A program made the position numbers and the translations under genes. 52,320 bases of DNA from CAYPGJ01 sp964638515 (lineage in GTDB: Bacteria > Planctomycetota > Phycisphaerae > Phycisphaerales > UBA1924): contig CAZWZL010000021.1 of NCBI GenBank assembly GCA_964638515.1, positions 1-52,320 of the forward strand. The letters are read 5' to 3'. Below the pieces are notes generated by a model, which was not told where the DNA came from, searched no databases, and worked only from the letters and a program-made list of their open reading frames with translations. Shown here one piece after another: positions 1 to 8,359 of this stretch; positions within the stretch are counted from its first letter, which is position 1; every line of letters begins with the position of its first letter.

Positions 1-39
1 AAGTCGCGGGAGAGCGACATGGCGGTGGTGGAGATCTGA
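1..39 (+). CDS. C-terminal end of an unidentified protein (partial)
   Basis: An open frame enters from the left edge and ends at TGA 37-39, giving the tail SRESDMAVVEI. Only 12 residues are visible, so no family can be assigned. The gene converges on the minus-strand gene ending at 154, and the spacer holds a hairpin that looks like a terminator for that minus-strand gene. Confidence 0.4.
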   Translation, partial: KSRESDMAVVEI

Positions 40-46
40 GGGGCGC

Positions 47-87
47 AAAAGAAGAAGCCGCGACGTCGGTTGCCCGTCGCCGCGGCT
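47..87 (-). terminator. Candidate intrinsic terminator of the 154-699 gene
   Basis: Arms AGCCGCG (56-62) and CGCGGCT (81-87) pair, with additional inner pairing. Read on the minus strand the stem is followed by TTCTTCTTTT. It lies about 65 nt beyond the stop of the 154-699 gene. The T tract is interrupted, so efficiency is uncertain. Confidence 0.45.
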
Positions 88-153
88 CGTCCACAAGCAG
101 AAAACTGATTCAGCCGGCGTAGGGCCGGGTTTGCTCCGTCGCTGAGCCTTCGC

Positions 154-699
154 TCAGCGCTCGCTGCCGATGCCGCTGGCGGGGCCGGTGGAGGGCGAGA
201 GGATGGTCGGGGGCACCGGGCCGATGGCGTTGCGCAGGGCGTGATGAATGGCCATGTGCGCGGCTCGCTGGCCCTCGGCGACGGCGCGGAGCGCGTTGCC
301 TCGCGCGTGCGAGAGGGCGTGGAAGGCCTGCGGGGGCGCGTTCATGGCCTGGAGTTCCAGTGCGCAGGCGTGGCCGAGCTCGTTGATGCGCATGGCTCCC
401 GCGCGAGCGCGCATGCCGACGGCGTGTGCGCCGGCGCGGGCGGCCGCGATGATCTCGGGGGGCGAGGCGTTCGCGGCGGCGAGCGCCTGGATTTCCTGGA
501 TGGTGGCGTGGGCGGCCTGCATCATGTGCTGGCGCGCGGTCATCGCGGCCTGCTGCATGGCTTCGGCGCATTGCTGGACGATGCCGGCGCCGGGGCCGGG
601 GCCCGTGCCGGGCGGGGGCGTGGTCTGAGCGACAGTGGCGGCGGGGGCCATGGTGGCCAGCGCGAGCATTCCGATGCGAAGTGCGGAACGGAGGGACAT
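154..699 (-). CDS. Small exported Ala/His-rich helical protein, unknown function
   Basis: 181 aa. The ATG at 699 was chosen because GGAG lies 7 nt upstream and because it begins a classical signal peptide (MSLRSALRIGMLALATM, cleavage probably after VAQ); an in-frame extension upstream would bury this signal. The mature part is about 150 residues, very rich in Ala, Gln, Met and His, and predicted mostly helical, with a QQCAEAMQQAAM start and several AxHA patterns. Two cysteines could form a disulfide. I recognise no family. It lies downstream of the LuxR-type gene on the same strand, but the 187-nt gap with a hairpin argues against one tight operon. Likely periplasmic. Confidence 0.7.
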   Translation of the reverse strand: MSLRSALRIGMLALATMAPAATVAQTTPPPGTGPGPGAGIVQQCAEAMQQAAMTARQHMMQAAHATIQEIQALAAANASPPEIIAAARAGAHAVGMRARAGAMRINELGHACALELQAMNAPPQAFHALSHARGNALRAVAEGQRAAHMAIHHALRNAIGPVPPTILSPSTGPASGIGSER

Positions 700-823
700 G
701 CGAATTCTCCAGGGAAAGGGGTCGATCTCTCGAACCGCCGCCGGCGCGACCACCGTGTCGGGAACGGTCTCGGGGCCGCAGGCTGGGGTTGGGCTCCATA
801 CCGACGGCCAAGGCCCAACGAAC

Positions 824-852
824 AGGCCCGCCCGGCATTGCCGAGCGGGCCT
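824..852 (-). terminator. Hairpin after the LuxR-type gene, possible terminator
   Basis: Arms AGGCCCGC (824-831) and GCGGGCCT (845-852) pair perfectly, extended inside by CGG/CCG around a CATTG loop. It starts 35 nt beyond the stop of the 887-1690 gene. There is no T run after the stem on the minus strand, so it may be an mRNA 3'-end stabiliser rather than an intrinsic terminator. Confidence 0.35.
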
Positions 853-886
853 TGGGATTTCGAATCCGAGCGATCGCGGTCTGGGA

Positions 887-1690
887 TCAGACGGCGTTGG
901 CGTGCCCGTTGCGGGTCGCGTCCCGGCGGGAGCCGGGCTCGATGCCGTGATGCCCGAGGGCTCGTGCGATGAGCCCGCCGCGGCTGGAGGCCTGGAGCTT
1001 TCTGTGCAGGGACTTCACGTAGTCATGCACGGTGTGGGGGCTTCGGGAGAGCTTTTCGGCGATCTCCTTCACGCTCCATCCGAGGGTGAGATGCTCGAGC
1101 ACTTCCTGCTCCCGTGGGGTCAGCATCCGGGCGGCGGAGATGGGCTCCGGCCCGAACGCCTTGAACACCCGGTGGGCCACGGCGGGGAGCAATCCCCGCA
1201 GCAGCGCGACGTCGTTGGCCGTGAAGGCATCGCCGGCGGGGCGCCCGGCTTCGATGAAGATGACGCGATCGTCGCTGGCTTCGATGTCGACGGGCACGAC
1301 GCCCGCCAGGACTTCCGGTCGTCCGATGCTCGACCAATGGTGGCCGCCGTCGGAGGTCTGCCAACCCGGGAAGTTGCTCTCGGCGAGGCGAGCGGCCCAC
1401 GGGCCTGTTGCTTCCCAGCCGAGTCCACGCCCCCCGGCGAATCGCCGCGCGATCACGCCGAGGTGGTTGGATGGGGCGGCGACGCCGACGGCTTCCATTC
1501 GCTGGAGCGTGTTTGACGCGCCGACCTGACCGATCGCGACACCGATTTCGGCGCCATCCAGGGCTTCGGAAAGGATCGCGGCGGCGCGATCACACCAATC
1601 CTGGGTAGCAATGGCGGGAAGTGCGGCGAGCGCCTCGGCGGCCTCCACGCTTCTCCGAACAACACCTTCCAACACGTCTGTCTGAACCAT
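887..1690 (-). CDS. LuxR-family transcriptional regulator with GAF-like N-terminal region
   Basis: 267 aa. Residues about 190-245 form a LuxR/GerE DNA-binding domain: LTPREQEVLEHL, then WSVKEIAEKLSRSPHTV and the recognition helix HDYVKSLHRKL. The first ~180 residues look like a GAF/sensor-type domain (conserved hydrophobic strands, 'DRVIFIEAGRPAGDAFTANDV' spans 125-150 approximately), without a phospho-acceptor receiver signature, so it probably senses a small molecule or protein. Two adjacent ATGs exist (1693 and 1690). AGGAG lies 5 nt before the 1690 start and only 2 nt before the other, so 1690 is preferred. No obvious target operator was seen; the gene is flanked by unrelated genes. Confidence 0.8.
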   Translation of the reverse strand: MVQTDVLEGVVRRSVEAAEALAALPAIATQDWCDRAAAILSEALDGAEIGVAIGQVGASNTLQRMEAVGVAAPSNHLGVIARRFAGGRGLGWEATGPWAARLAESNFPGWQTSDGGHHWSSIGRPEVLAGVVPVDIEASDDRVIFIEAGRPAGDAFTANDVALLRGLLPAVAHRVFKAFGPEPISAARMLTPREQEVLEHLTLGWSVKEIAEKLSRSPHTVHDYVKSLHRKLQASSRGGLIARALGHHGIEPGSRRDATRNGHANAV

Positions 1691-1854
1691 CATGGCTCCT
1701 CTCAATCTTGGAGAAGAGAACTCCCCCGGCTTTGACCCCGGGCTTCCGTAGCCCGGTTGGAGATCAACCCAAACTTACGCCCCCTATCGGGCGGGGTCTA
1801 GCCGGTTCTTAGGAATTCTCGCGCAAAAAATGGCCGATAACTTTTGTCGGCTCG

Positions 1855-2589
1855 CTATCGGGCATCGGAGCGGGATTCCTGCGTCTCAGGCCCGCCCGGA
1901 GGGCTCGGCTCGGCGGCCCGAACCTGAATGTCCTGGGCGATTCGCCCGGCCAGCGCTCCGTCTCGTCGCAGGGGGGTGGCCACATCCGACGGGCCCGGGC
2001 GGGTGGCGTCTTCGAAGTAGCCGCTTCTTCGGATGGAGACGGCGGAGGGGGCGCGACCCCGGGTGTTGAGGCGTTCGACGATGACGCGGACGCGCGCGAT
2101 GAGCGGCGCGTTCGCGTGGCGGAAGTCGGCGGGCGGGGCCGTGCCCTCGGCCAGCGGCTCGAAGGAGACGCGCACGCGCCGGCGTTGCGCGTTGAACAGA
2201 CCTTCCATGGATTCGGAAAACGTGGACTCATCATCGAGGTGCGGCGTCGCGGCGCCGGACGATTGGCGCGCCCAGGTGGTGAGCACTCCCCCGGCGACGT
2301 CAACGCGCGCCAGCGCAAAGCCGCGATCGTGCAGTGTGCTGCGCGCCGCGTCGAACACGGCGGCCACGTCGGCGGGCGCGACTTCGAAGGTGGCGTCGTC
2401 TCCGGGCAGGTCTCTGGTCCAGATGTCTCCCACGATGGGCGCGGGTGCATCGGCGGGGCGACCCGGAAGAGGGCCCTCTTCGACGAGTTCGCCGCCGGGC
2501 AGGGCACGAGGAGAGGCGCGGAAGATGGGCGTGGAGTCGCAGGCGGCCAACAAAGCCAAGAGCGGGACGAGGAATCGCCGTGTTCGCAT
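1855..2589 (-). CDS. Predicted lipoprotein, unknown function
   Basis: 244 aa. The ATG at 2589 begins a lipoprotein signal (MRTRRFLVPLLALLAAC) with lipobox LAAC and Cys17, followed by D18, which in Gram-negatives can favour retention in the inner membrane. The rest is an alpha/beta-looking domain with no motif I recognise; the C-terminal ~50 residues are Pro/Glu-rich and probably disordered. The start lacks a Shine-Dalgarno but has TATGCT (2598-2603) 8 nt upstream, suggesting a leaderless mRNA. It is divergent from the phosphofructokinase gene, with only 56 bp between the two starts, so the two promoters interleave. Confidence 0.7.
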   Translation of the reverse strand: MRTRRFLVPLLALLAACDSTPIFRASPRALPGGELVEEGPLPGRPADAPAPIVGDIWTRDLPGDDATFEVAPADVAAVFDAARSTLHDRGFALARVDVAGGVLTTWARQSSGAATPHLDDESTFSESMEGLFNAQRRRVRVSFEPLAEGTAPPADFRHANAPLIARVRVIVERLNTRGRAPSAVSIRRSGYFEDATRPGPSDVATPLRRDGALAGRIAQDIQVRAAEPSPPGGPETQESRSDAR

Positions 2590-2597
2590 CGCGCGGC

Positions 2598-2603
2598 AGC
2601 ATA
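2598..2603 (-). promoter_or_regulatory. -10-like TATGCT box, leaderless start of the 1855-2589 lipoprotein gene
   Basis: TATGCT on the minus strand ends 8 nt before the ATG at 2589. No -35 match is evident. The spacing would place the transcription start on or next to the start codon. Confidence 0.45.
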
Positions 2604-2630
2604 CCGGGAGGAGGTCGCGGGCACGCGCGG

Positions 2631-2636
2631 TACCAT
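2631..2636 (+). promoter_or_regulatory. -10-like TACCAT box of the phosphofructokinase gene
   Basis: TACCAT ends 9 nt before the ATG at 2646, inside the 56-bp divergent region shared with the lipoprotein gene. No Shine-Dalgarno is convincing. The same GCGGTACCATC string precedes gatB. Confidence 0.45.
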
Positions 2637-2645
2637 CGCTCGACC

Positions 2646-3860
2646 ATGCCGAACGCCCCAACCGGAAACGCCGTGGTTGCCCAGTCGGGCGGCCCCACCG
2701 CCGTGATCAATCAGTCGCTCGTGGGCGTCGCGCTCGCGGTTCGGGAGAAGGGGGGCGGGGTGATGCCCTCCATCTTCGGGGCTCGTCACGGGGTGCGGGG
2801 CATGACGACGGGTCAGTTCGTGGATTTTTCGGGGATTCCGGCGGAGACGCTCGAGGAGGTCGCGCGAACGCCGTCGGCCGCGCTCGGATCGACTCGTGAC
2901 AAGCCGGACGCGGCGTATTGCGAGCGGATTCTCGCTGGCCTGCGTCAGCGCGACGTGCGGTACTTCTTTTACATCGGAGGGAACGATTCATCGGATACGT
3001 GCCGCATCGTTTCGGAGCTGGCGGCGAAGGCGTCGTACGACCTCCGGTGCTTCCACGTGCCCAAGACCATCGACAACGATCTGAAGATGAACGATCACAC
3101 GCCGGGTTTCGCCTCGGCGGCGCGGTTCGTGGCTGTGGCGTTCATGGGGGACAATCTCGACAACGCGGCGCTGCCGGGGATCAAGATCAACGTGGTGATG
3201 GGTCGGCATGCGGGGTTCCTGACGGCAGCGAGCGCGCTGGCGCGTCGGCGCGACGGGGACGGCCCGCATCTGATTTATGTGCCCGAGACGCCGTTCGATC
3301 TTGAGGCCTTTGCGCGCGACGTCGGCGCGAGCGTGCAGCGACACGGGCGGTGCCTGATCGCGGTGTCGGAGGGCGTGCAGAATGCGGCGGGGAAGTCGAT
3401 CGCGGAGGCGCTGACGGAAGGCGGATCGCGCGAACGCGATGCGCACGGGAACATCCAACTCTCGGGCACCGGCGCGCTGGGGGATCTGCTGGCGGAGCAT
3501 CTGAAGAAGGCGTTGACGCCGGCGGGCGGCAAGCCGCCCAGGGTTCGCGCGGACACGTTCGGGTATATGCAGCGGTACTGGCCGGACGTCTCTCCGGTGG
3601 ATGCGCGGGAGGCGCGCGAGGTGGGCGCCTTTGCGGTGGAGTGCGCGCTGAAGGGGGAGAAGGGCGGGTCGGTGGCGATCGAGCGGGTGTCCTCCTCGCC
3701 CTATTCCTCCAGGCCGAGGCTCGTGGCGCTGGCGGATGTCGCGGCCAAGACGCGTCACATGTCGCCGGAGTTTTTGAAGGGCGCGAACGACGTCACGCCG
3801 GCGTTCCTCGAGTATCTGCGGCCGTTGGTGGGGGAGTTGCCGGTGTTTGGAACCCTCTGA
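2646..3860 (+). CDS. pfp: Diphosphate--fructose-6-phosphate 1-phosphotransferase (PPi-dependent phosphofructokinase)
   Basis: 404 aa. Reversible cytoplasmic glycolytic phosphorylation of fructose 6-phosphate using pyrophosphate. Diagnostic PFK motifs: N-terminal QSGGPTAVINQSL, the phosphoryl-donor loop GGNDS (residues 111-115), the catalytic PKTIDND (139-145) and MGRHAGF. In E. coli ATP-PFK the donor loop is GGDGS; an Asp at the fourth position, as here (D114), blocks ATP and is the mark of PPi enzymes. The third position is Asn instead of Asp, a variant I believe occurs in one PPi-PFK clade. The start at 2646 fits the QSGG distance to the N terminus; a longer in-frame extension to 2334 would overlap the divergent lipoprotein gene. 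The gene is followed 28 nt later by the asparaginase. Confidence 0.93.
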   Translation: MPNAPTGNAVVAQSGGPTAVINQSLVGVALAVREKGGGVMPSIFGARHGVRGMTTGQFVDFSGIPAETLEEVARTPSAALGSTRDKPDAAYCERILAGLRQRDVRYFFYIGGNDSSDTCRIVSELAAKASYDLRCFHVPKTIDNDLKMNDHTPGFASAARFVAVAFMGDNLDNAALPGIKINVVMGRHAGFLTAASALARRRDGDGPHLIYVPETPFDLEAFARDVGASVQRHGRCLIAVSEGVQNAAGKSIAEALTEGGSRERDAHGNIQLSGTGALGDLLAEHLKKALTPAGGKPPRVRADTFGYMQRYWPDVSPVDAREAREVGAFAVECALKGEKGGSVAIERVSSSPYSSRPRLVALADVAAKTRHMSPEFLKGANDVTPAFLEYLRPLVGELPVFGTL

Positions 3861-3888
3861 AGAGTGCTCGCAAGCAAGGAGGAAGGCC

Positions 3889-5067
3889 GTGGCATCACAG
3901 CTGAGTCGTCGTGACTTTGTGGGGTTGGCGGCGACTGCAGCCGCGCTGCCGGCGCTGACGGGCGCCGCGCTCGGGCAAGCCACGGGTGTGCCCGGCGGCG
4001 CTGACGCGTTGGAGCGCGCGGGAGCACGGGAGGGGCCGGTGGTGATCTCTTCACCCAACGGGTTGCGCGCGGTCACACGCGCGAGGGAGTTGTTGCTCGA
4101 AGGCGCAGACCCTTTGGACGCCGCGGTTGCGGGAGTGGCGATCAACGAGAACGACCCGGAGGACATGACGGTGGGGCTGGGCGGGCTTCCCGACGAAGAG
4201 GGCGTGGTGACTCTGGATGCATCGGTGATGCACGGGTCGACGCATCGTGCTGGCGCGGTGGCGTGCCTGCGGAACATCAAGAACCCGGCGGCCGTGGCTC
4301 GGGAGGTGGCGCGCCGGACGGACCACGTGCTGCTGGTGGACGGGGGGGCCCTCACGTTTGCGAGGCGGATGGGCTTCGAGGAGGAGAATCTGCTGACCGA
4401 CAAGGCTCGACGAGCATGGCTCCGGTGGCGGTCTCGGCTCTCGCCCGTCGATGATTGGCTTCAGGAGGAGGAGTTCGACATCCCGTACCCGCCCGAGCCG
4501 CGGGATGACGACGGGGCGCGAGCGCTCGACGGCGCGCACGACGCGGAGTTGGTCGCGGACCTCGAGGATGTGCTGTTCACGTGGGGCACGATCCATCTTG
4601 GGGCCCGCACGGCCGGGGGTGACTTCGGCTCCTGCACCACCACCTCGGGGCTGTCGTGGAAGCTGCCCGGGCGTGTCGGGGATTCTCCGATCATCGGCGC
4701 CGGGAACTACTGCGACAACGATGTGGGCTCGGCGGGCGGGACGGGGCGCGGGGAGGCGGCCATGCAGATCTGTGCCGCGCGCTTCATCGTGATGCGCATG
4801 TCGATGGGCGACCACCCGACCGACGCGTGCCTCGCGGCGCTTCGGATGTCGCTCGACAAGACCCGGGCCAAGAGGCTGTACACGCCCGACGGCAAGCCGG
4901 ACTTCGATCTGACGGTGTACGCCCTCCGCAAGGACGGCGCGTACGGCTCGGCGTCGATCTGGAATCGGCCCGCGCGCCGCAAGCCCATGCCCACCGATGG
5001 GAAGTTTTGCGTGGCGGATGCGGATGGGGCCCGACTCGAGCCCTACGCCTATTTGCTGGAGCGCTGA
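3889..5067 (+). CDS. Tat-exported N4-(beta-N-acetylglucosaminyl)-L-asparaginase (glycosylasparaginase family)
   Basis: 392 aa. Ntn-hydrolase of the T2 family, which cleaves the GlcNAc-Asn bond of glycopeptides or related beta-aspartyl bonds after autocleavage at a Thr. GTG 3889 is chosen because AGGAGG lies 5 nt upstream. The N terminus has a Tat signal (SRRDFVGLAATAAALPAL), so the enzyme is exported folded. The likely nucleophile is Thr234 in WGTIHL. Downstream, CTTTSG and GRVGDSPIIGAGNYCDN are the family substrate-binding signatures (RVGDSPIxGAG), then GTGRGEAAM. The segment before Thr234 holds an acidic linker (DDDGARALDGAHDAE) typical of the autoprocessed loop. It lies between pfp and aroC on the same strand with short gaps, but no functional link is clear. 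Confidence 0.9.
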   Translation: MASQLSRRDFVGLAATAAALPALTGAALGQATGVPGGADALERAGAREGPVVISSPNGLRAVTRARELLLEGADPLDAAVAGVAINENDPEDMTVGLGGLPDEEGVVTLDASVMHGSTHRAGAVACLRNIKNPAAVAREVARRTDHVLLVDGGALTFARRMGFEEENLLTDKARRAWLRWRSRLSPVDDWLQEEEFDIPYPPEPRDDDGARALDGAHDAELVADLEDVLFTWGTIHLGARTAGGDFGSCTTTSGLSWKLPGRVGDSPIIGAGNYCDNDVGSAGGTGRGEAAMQICAARFIVMRMSMGDHPTDACLAALRMSLDKTRAKRLYTPDGKPDFDLTVYALRKDGAYGSASIWNRPARRKPMPTDGKFCVADADGARLEPYAYLLER

Positions 5068-5083
5068 CGCCCCGAACGTTTCG

Positions 5084-5089
5084 TATTCT
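5084..5089 (+). promoter_or_regulatory. -10-like TATTCT box of aroC
   Basis: TATTCT ends 7 nt before the aroC ATG (5097), in the 29-nt gap after the asparaginase stop. It suggests an independent leaderless promoter for aroC. Confidence 0.45.
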
Positions 5090-5096
5090 CTTTGCC

Positions 5097-6299
5097 ATGC
5101 CACGCCTGACCTGCCAGACCGCGGGCGAATCACACGGCCCGGGAATGCTCGCGCTGCTTCATGCGCTTCCGTCGGGCGTCCGCGTTGACACCGAGTTCAT
5201 CAACGGCGAGCTGCGTCGGCGCCAGGGCGGCTATGGGCGCGGCGCCCGTCAGCGCATCGAGGAAGATTCCGTTGAAGTCCTCGCCGGCGTGCGACAGGGG
5301 CGGACCACCGGGGCGCCGGTGGCCCTGATGGTCCGCAATAACGACACGCGCCTGGATGACCCGGTGAAGACGCCTCCGCTCACTCGCCCGCGCCCGGGGC
5401 ACGCGGACCTGGCGGGAGCGATCAAGTGGCTCACGACCGATTGCCGCAACACGCTCGAGCGCGCGTCGGCCAGGGAGACGGCGGCGCGCACCGCGGCGGG
5501 CGCGCTGTCGCGCTGCCTGCTCCGAGAGTTCAACATCCATGCCTTCGCGTTCGTGCGATCGGTCTTCGACGCTTCAACCGCGGCCCAGTGCACGCCGGCA
5601 ACGTGGGAATCACTGCGCACCGCCCGGGACGCTTCGTCCGTGTATTGCCCTGACGCCGAGGCCACCCTGCGGATGGAGTCGGCGATCCGGCAGGCCAAGA
5701 TCGATCAGGACACGGTCGGCGGGCGCATCGAGTGTCACGTGTTCGGCTGTCCGATCGGGCTCGGCTCGTGCGCCCATTGGGCCGACAAGTTGGACGCGCG
5801 ACTCGCGGGGAGCGTGATGTCGATTCAGGCGATCAAGTCCGTCGAGATCGGGATGGGGCGCGAGGTCGCGGGGCGACGCGGCTCCGACGTGCACGACCCC
5901 ATCCGCTTTGATCGAGCTTCGGCGGATTCGGGCTCGCCCACGCTCGGCTTAGCGCGCGACACGAATAACGCGGGCGGGCTGGAGGGCGGGATGACCAACG
6001 GCCAGCCCATCGTGGTCCGCGCGGCCATGAAACCCATCTCCACGCTTCTCAAGGGCCTGCCGTCGATCGATCTTGCGACGCGACAGGCGCAGCAGAGCCA
6101 GTATGAGCGGTCCGACGTGTGCGCGGTTTCGGCGTGCTCCGTCGTGGTGGAAAACGTCGCGGCGTTCGAGATCGCGGGCGCGTTCCTCGACAAGTTCGGG
6201 GGAGATTCGCTCGAAGAGGTTGCGCAAAACTACCGATCGTTCCTGGAATCGGCCAGGGCGCTCCCTCTGGACCCGCCGGCGCGCGGGCCGATGGCCTGA
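5097..6299 (+). CDS. aroC: Chorismate synthase
   Basis: 400 aa, a little longer than the usual ~360-390. Converts 5-enolpyruvylshikimate-3-phosphate to chorismate with reduced FMN; last step of the shikimate pathway, cytoplasmic. Family signatures: GESHGPGM near the N terminus, RRQGGYGRGARQ, RPGHADLAGAIKW, RASARETAARTAAGAL, SGSPTLGLARDTNNAGGLEGGMTNGQP and the QSQYERSDVCAVSA region near the C terminus with VVVENVAAFEIAGAFL. The ATG at 5097 matches the usual family N terminus and has a TATTCT box 7 nt upstream. The stop abuts the stop of the convergent minus-strand gene (6301). Together with class II DAHP synthase (15618) and mqnA (19115) it marks a chorismate-centred set of genes in the window. 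Confidence 0.95.
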   Translation: MPRLTCQTAGESHGPGMLALLHALPSGVRVDTEFINGELRRRQGGYGRGARQRIEEDSVEVLAGVRQGRTTGAPVALMVRNNDTRLDDPVKTPPLTRPRPGHADLAGAIKWLTTDCRNTLERASARETAARTAAGALSRCLLREFNIHAFAFVRSVFDASTAAQCTPATWESLRTARDASSVYCPDAEATLRMESAIRQAKIDQDTVGGRIECHVFGCPIGLGSCAHWADKLDARLAGSVMSIQAIKSVEIGMGREVAGRRGSDVHDPIRFDRASADSGSPTLGLARDTNNAGGLEGGMTNGQPIVVRAAMKPISTLLKGLPSIDLATRQAQQSQYERSDVCAVSACSVVVENVAAFEIAGAFLDKFGGDSLEEVAQNYRSFLESARALPLDPPARGPMA

Positions 6300-6300
6300 G

Positions 6301-7515
6301 TCACTCGGCGCCGCACGCTTCTTGCAGCGCGAGCAATGCGTACGAGGTGATGAGCACCTCGTGATTCTCCATCCAGCGGTCATCGACGCTGCGGAACCTC
6401 CCGTCGGGCTCCTGGAGCCCGGCGAGCGCATCGACGAGATCGTTGGCCCAATCGCGCACCCGCCCCTCGGCGTCCTGCTCCGTGAGCGTGACGATGGAAT
6501 CGCCTCCCCAGGCGCGAAGGGCGCGCGCGGCTGACAGGTAGTAGTAGTACAGCCCGTCCGTGCCCATCGCGGGGTTTTCTTCCATCGTGTAGTGGCGGCG
6601 GATCCAGTCGTACGCCGCGAGCACGCGCTCGTCGTCGCGCGCCAGATCCGCGAAGATCAGGCTCTTGAACCCGGCGTAGGTCATCGAGCCGTAGCAGCGC
6701 AGACGCGACACCTTCGTGCCGTCGTCGAGAGTCTCCTCGATCATCGCGGCGGCCTCCTCCACCTGCGTCTGGCCGGAGCCGACCTGGTCCTTGTTCACGC
6801 TGGTGGCGTAGACGAATCCGCCCTGTTTCGAGCCCGCGGCGTACGGCATGTCGTTTACGCCATCGAGCATCTGGACGCGCGCCAGAAACGTGAGGGCTCG
6901 CTGAAACGCCGCGTCCTCTCCCGGCACGCCCGAGTCGTGCAGCCCCTGGAGCATCATGGAGAGATTGGAGAGGTCGGGCCTCCCGTGACGGCCGTAGCCG
7001 ATGCCGCCGTAGAACGGGTGGCTGCGATCCACGGCCGAGGGCGATTCGGGTGTGGCGTTCGAGAGCGCTGCGATCTCCGACCACTGAAGGCTCCGCAGAA
7101 ACTCCTGCGCGGCCAGCGCGGCGTCCGCGGCTTCGGGCGTGTTCCAGCGTCCGAGCAAGGAAAGCGCTATGGACGTGTTGTACGAGGGAAGCAGCCGGTC
7201 ATACACGCCGCCGTCGGGCTGGCGGAACGACAACACGTACGAGACCGCGCGCGCCGCGGCCTCGGCGTTCGGCGCGCCCTTTTCCCGCGCGAGCCCGGTC
7301 GCCGCGAGCGCCGAGATGGCCGGGAACTGTGGGCCCTCTCCCGAACTCGGCCAGCCGCCCGTGGTCGAGTCTTGCTGCGCGCGGAGCCAGTCCGCGGCTT
7401 TCGCGCGCATGTCGTCCGCCCGCTGGCGGTGCTCGGCGTCCATTCCCGATACGAGGCCGCCGCACAAGATTCCCAGCACGCACGCCAACGCCCAACCGAG
7501 CCGGTTCATCGCCAT
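6301..7515 (-). CDS. Exported prenyltransferase/squalene-oxidase-repeat (alpha/alpha-toroid) protein
   Basis: 404 aa. The ATG at 7515 starts a signal peptide (MAMNRLGWALACVLGILCGG); another ATG at 7509 is possible. The mature protein has repeats of the terpenoid-cyclase/prenyltransferase toroid type: WLRAQQDSTTGGWPS, RQPDGGVYD, LQWSEI, LARVQMLDG and LAGLQEPDGRF, i.e. aromatic-rich QxxDGxW-like turns spaced by helices. Related planctomycete proteins are annotated as squalene-hopene-cyclase-like, but I see no DxDD catalytic motif, so it is probably a non-cyclase binding scaffold in the periplasm or at the surface. No Shine-Dalgarno is obvious. It sits between convergent aroC and rsmE (31 nt downstream of rsmE on the same strand), so it may be co-transcribed with rsmE. 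Confidence 0.8.
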   Translation of the reverse strand: MAMNRLGWALACVLGILCGGLVSGMDAEHRQRADDMRAKAADWLRAQQDSTTGGWPSSGEGPQFPAISALAATGLAREKGAPNAEAAARAVSYVLSFRQPDGGVYDRLLPSYNTSIALSLLGRWNTPEAADAALAAQEFLRSLQWSEIAALSNATPESPSAVDRSHPFYGGIGYGRHGRPDLSNLSMMLQGLHDSGVPGEDAAFQRALTFLARVQMLDGVNDMPYAAGSKQGGFVYATSVNKDQVGSGQTQVEEAAAMIEETLDDGTKVSRLRCYGSMTYAGFKSLIFADLARDDERVLAAYDWIRRHYTMEENPAMGTDGLYYYYLSAARALRAWGGDSIVTLTEQDAEGRVRDWANDLVDALAGLQEPDGRFRSVDDRWMENHEVLITSYALLALQEACGAE

Positions 7516-7546
7516 GTTCGCTCGCTTTCGTTGTTCCGTCGCACCA

Positions 7547-8266
7547 TCAGACGCCCGCCCTTGACCGCTGTTCCGATTCGAGAACGATCCCCGCCGCGAT
7601 GGGCGCGGCCACCTCGATCCGCATCGCGTGCACGCCGAATCTGGCGATCGTGGCGCCGGCGCGCTGCGCATCGGCCCGCTCTCGCGCGGTCCAGCCTCCC
7701 TCCGGCCCGACCAGCACGCGAATCCTCGCCGAACCGTCCGGGACGTACCAATCACCGCCGGCATCGGCCACCACCACCCGAACCCCGGGCTCAGGCGCGA
7801 GTGCTTCGGCCATGGAAGCGCGTTCGCCGATCTGCAGAAGCCACGCGCGTCCGCATTGCTTGCCGGCTTCGCGCGCCACGCGCTCGAGCCGTGCGAGCTT
7901 GGATTCTCGGGGCTCCACCACGCCCCATTCCGTGTCCAACGGGCGCCAGGACGCGGCGCCGATCTCGGCCAAGGCGTCGATCATCTGGTCGACGCGGCCC
8001 CCTTTGGGTGTGGCGCTCCAGACTTCGACGCTCGGCTGTACCGTGGGCGCCGTGCGGACTCCCACCACCCGGAGCACGAGCGATCTTCTGGCGTCGACGA
8101 TCTCGGCGTCGATGACCCGCCCGCGCCCGTCGATCGCCTCCACCCGGGCCCCGAGCGGGAGTCGTTTGACCCGGCGGGCGTGCTCCGCCTCTTCCCCGTC
8201 CACGTGCAGCTGGTTTCCGGGCTCGAGCCCTTCCGCAAGCCCTTCGATGAAGATTCGGTGCGTCAC
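7547..8266 (-). CDS. rsmE: 16S rRNA (uracil(1498)-N(3))-methyltransferase RsmE
   Basis: 239 aa from GTG 8266; an alternative GTG at 8296 adds ten residues. I prefer 8266 because the resulting THRIFIEG start matches the short N terminus of the family. N-terminal PUA-like domain (residues ~1-70: HVDGEEAEHARRVKRLPLGARVEAIDG spans its core), then a SPOUT (trefoil-knot) methyltransferase domain. The knot shows the family signatures: KGGRVDQMIDALAEIGA, REAGKQCGR, LVGPEGGWT (SAM-binding loop) and ERADAQRAGATIARFGVHAMRIEVAA. Methylates U1498 of 16S rRNA in the assembled 30S subunit. A possible -10 (TATGAT on the minus strand, about 8338-8343) would give a short leader. Confidence 0.92.
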   Translation of the reverse strand: MTHRIFIEGLAEGLEPGNQLHVDGEEAEHARRVKRLPLGARVEAIDGRGRVIDAEIVDARRSLVLRVVGVRTAPTVQPSVEVWSATPKGGRVDQMIDALAEIGAASWRPLDTEWGVVEPRESKLARLERVAREAGKQCGRAWLLQIGERASMAEALAPEPGVRVVVADAGGDWYVPDGSARIRVLVGPEGGWTARERADAQRAGATIARFGVHAMRIEVAAPIAAGIVLESEQRSRAGV

Positions 8267-8359
8267 GCGTGATGTTCTCGGAACTCCCCGGCTCACTTCG
8301 AGAGCCGGCCCTTGAGTATGCGGCGGAGAGGGTCGATCATACGGGACGTAGGGGACGTC

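Noticed and set aside
824..852. A hairpin that could be mistaken for part of a tRNA
   Set aside because: No cloverleaf, T-loop or CCA can be drawn around it.
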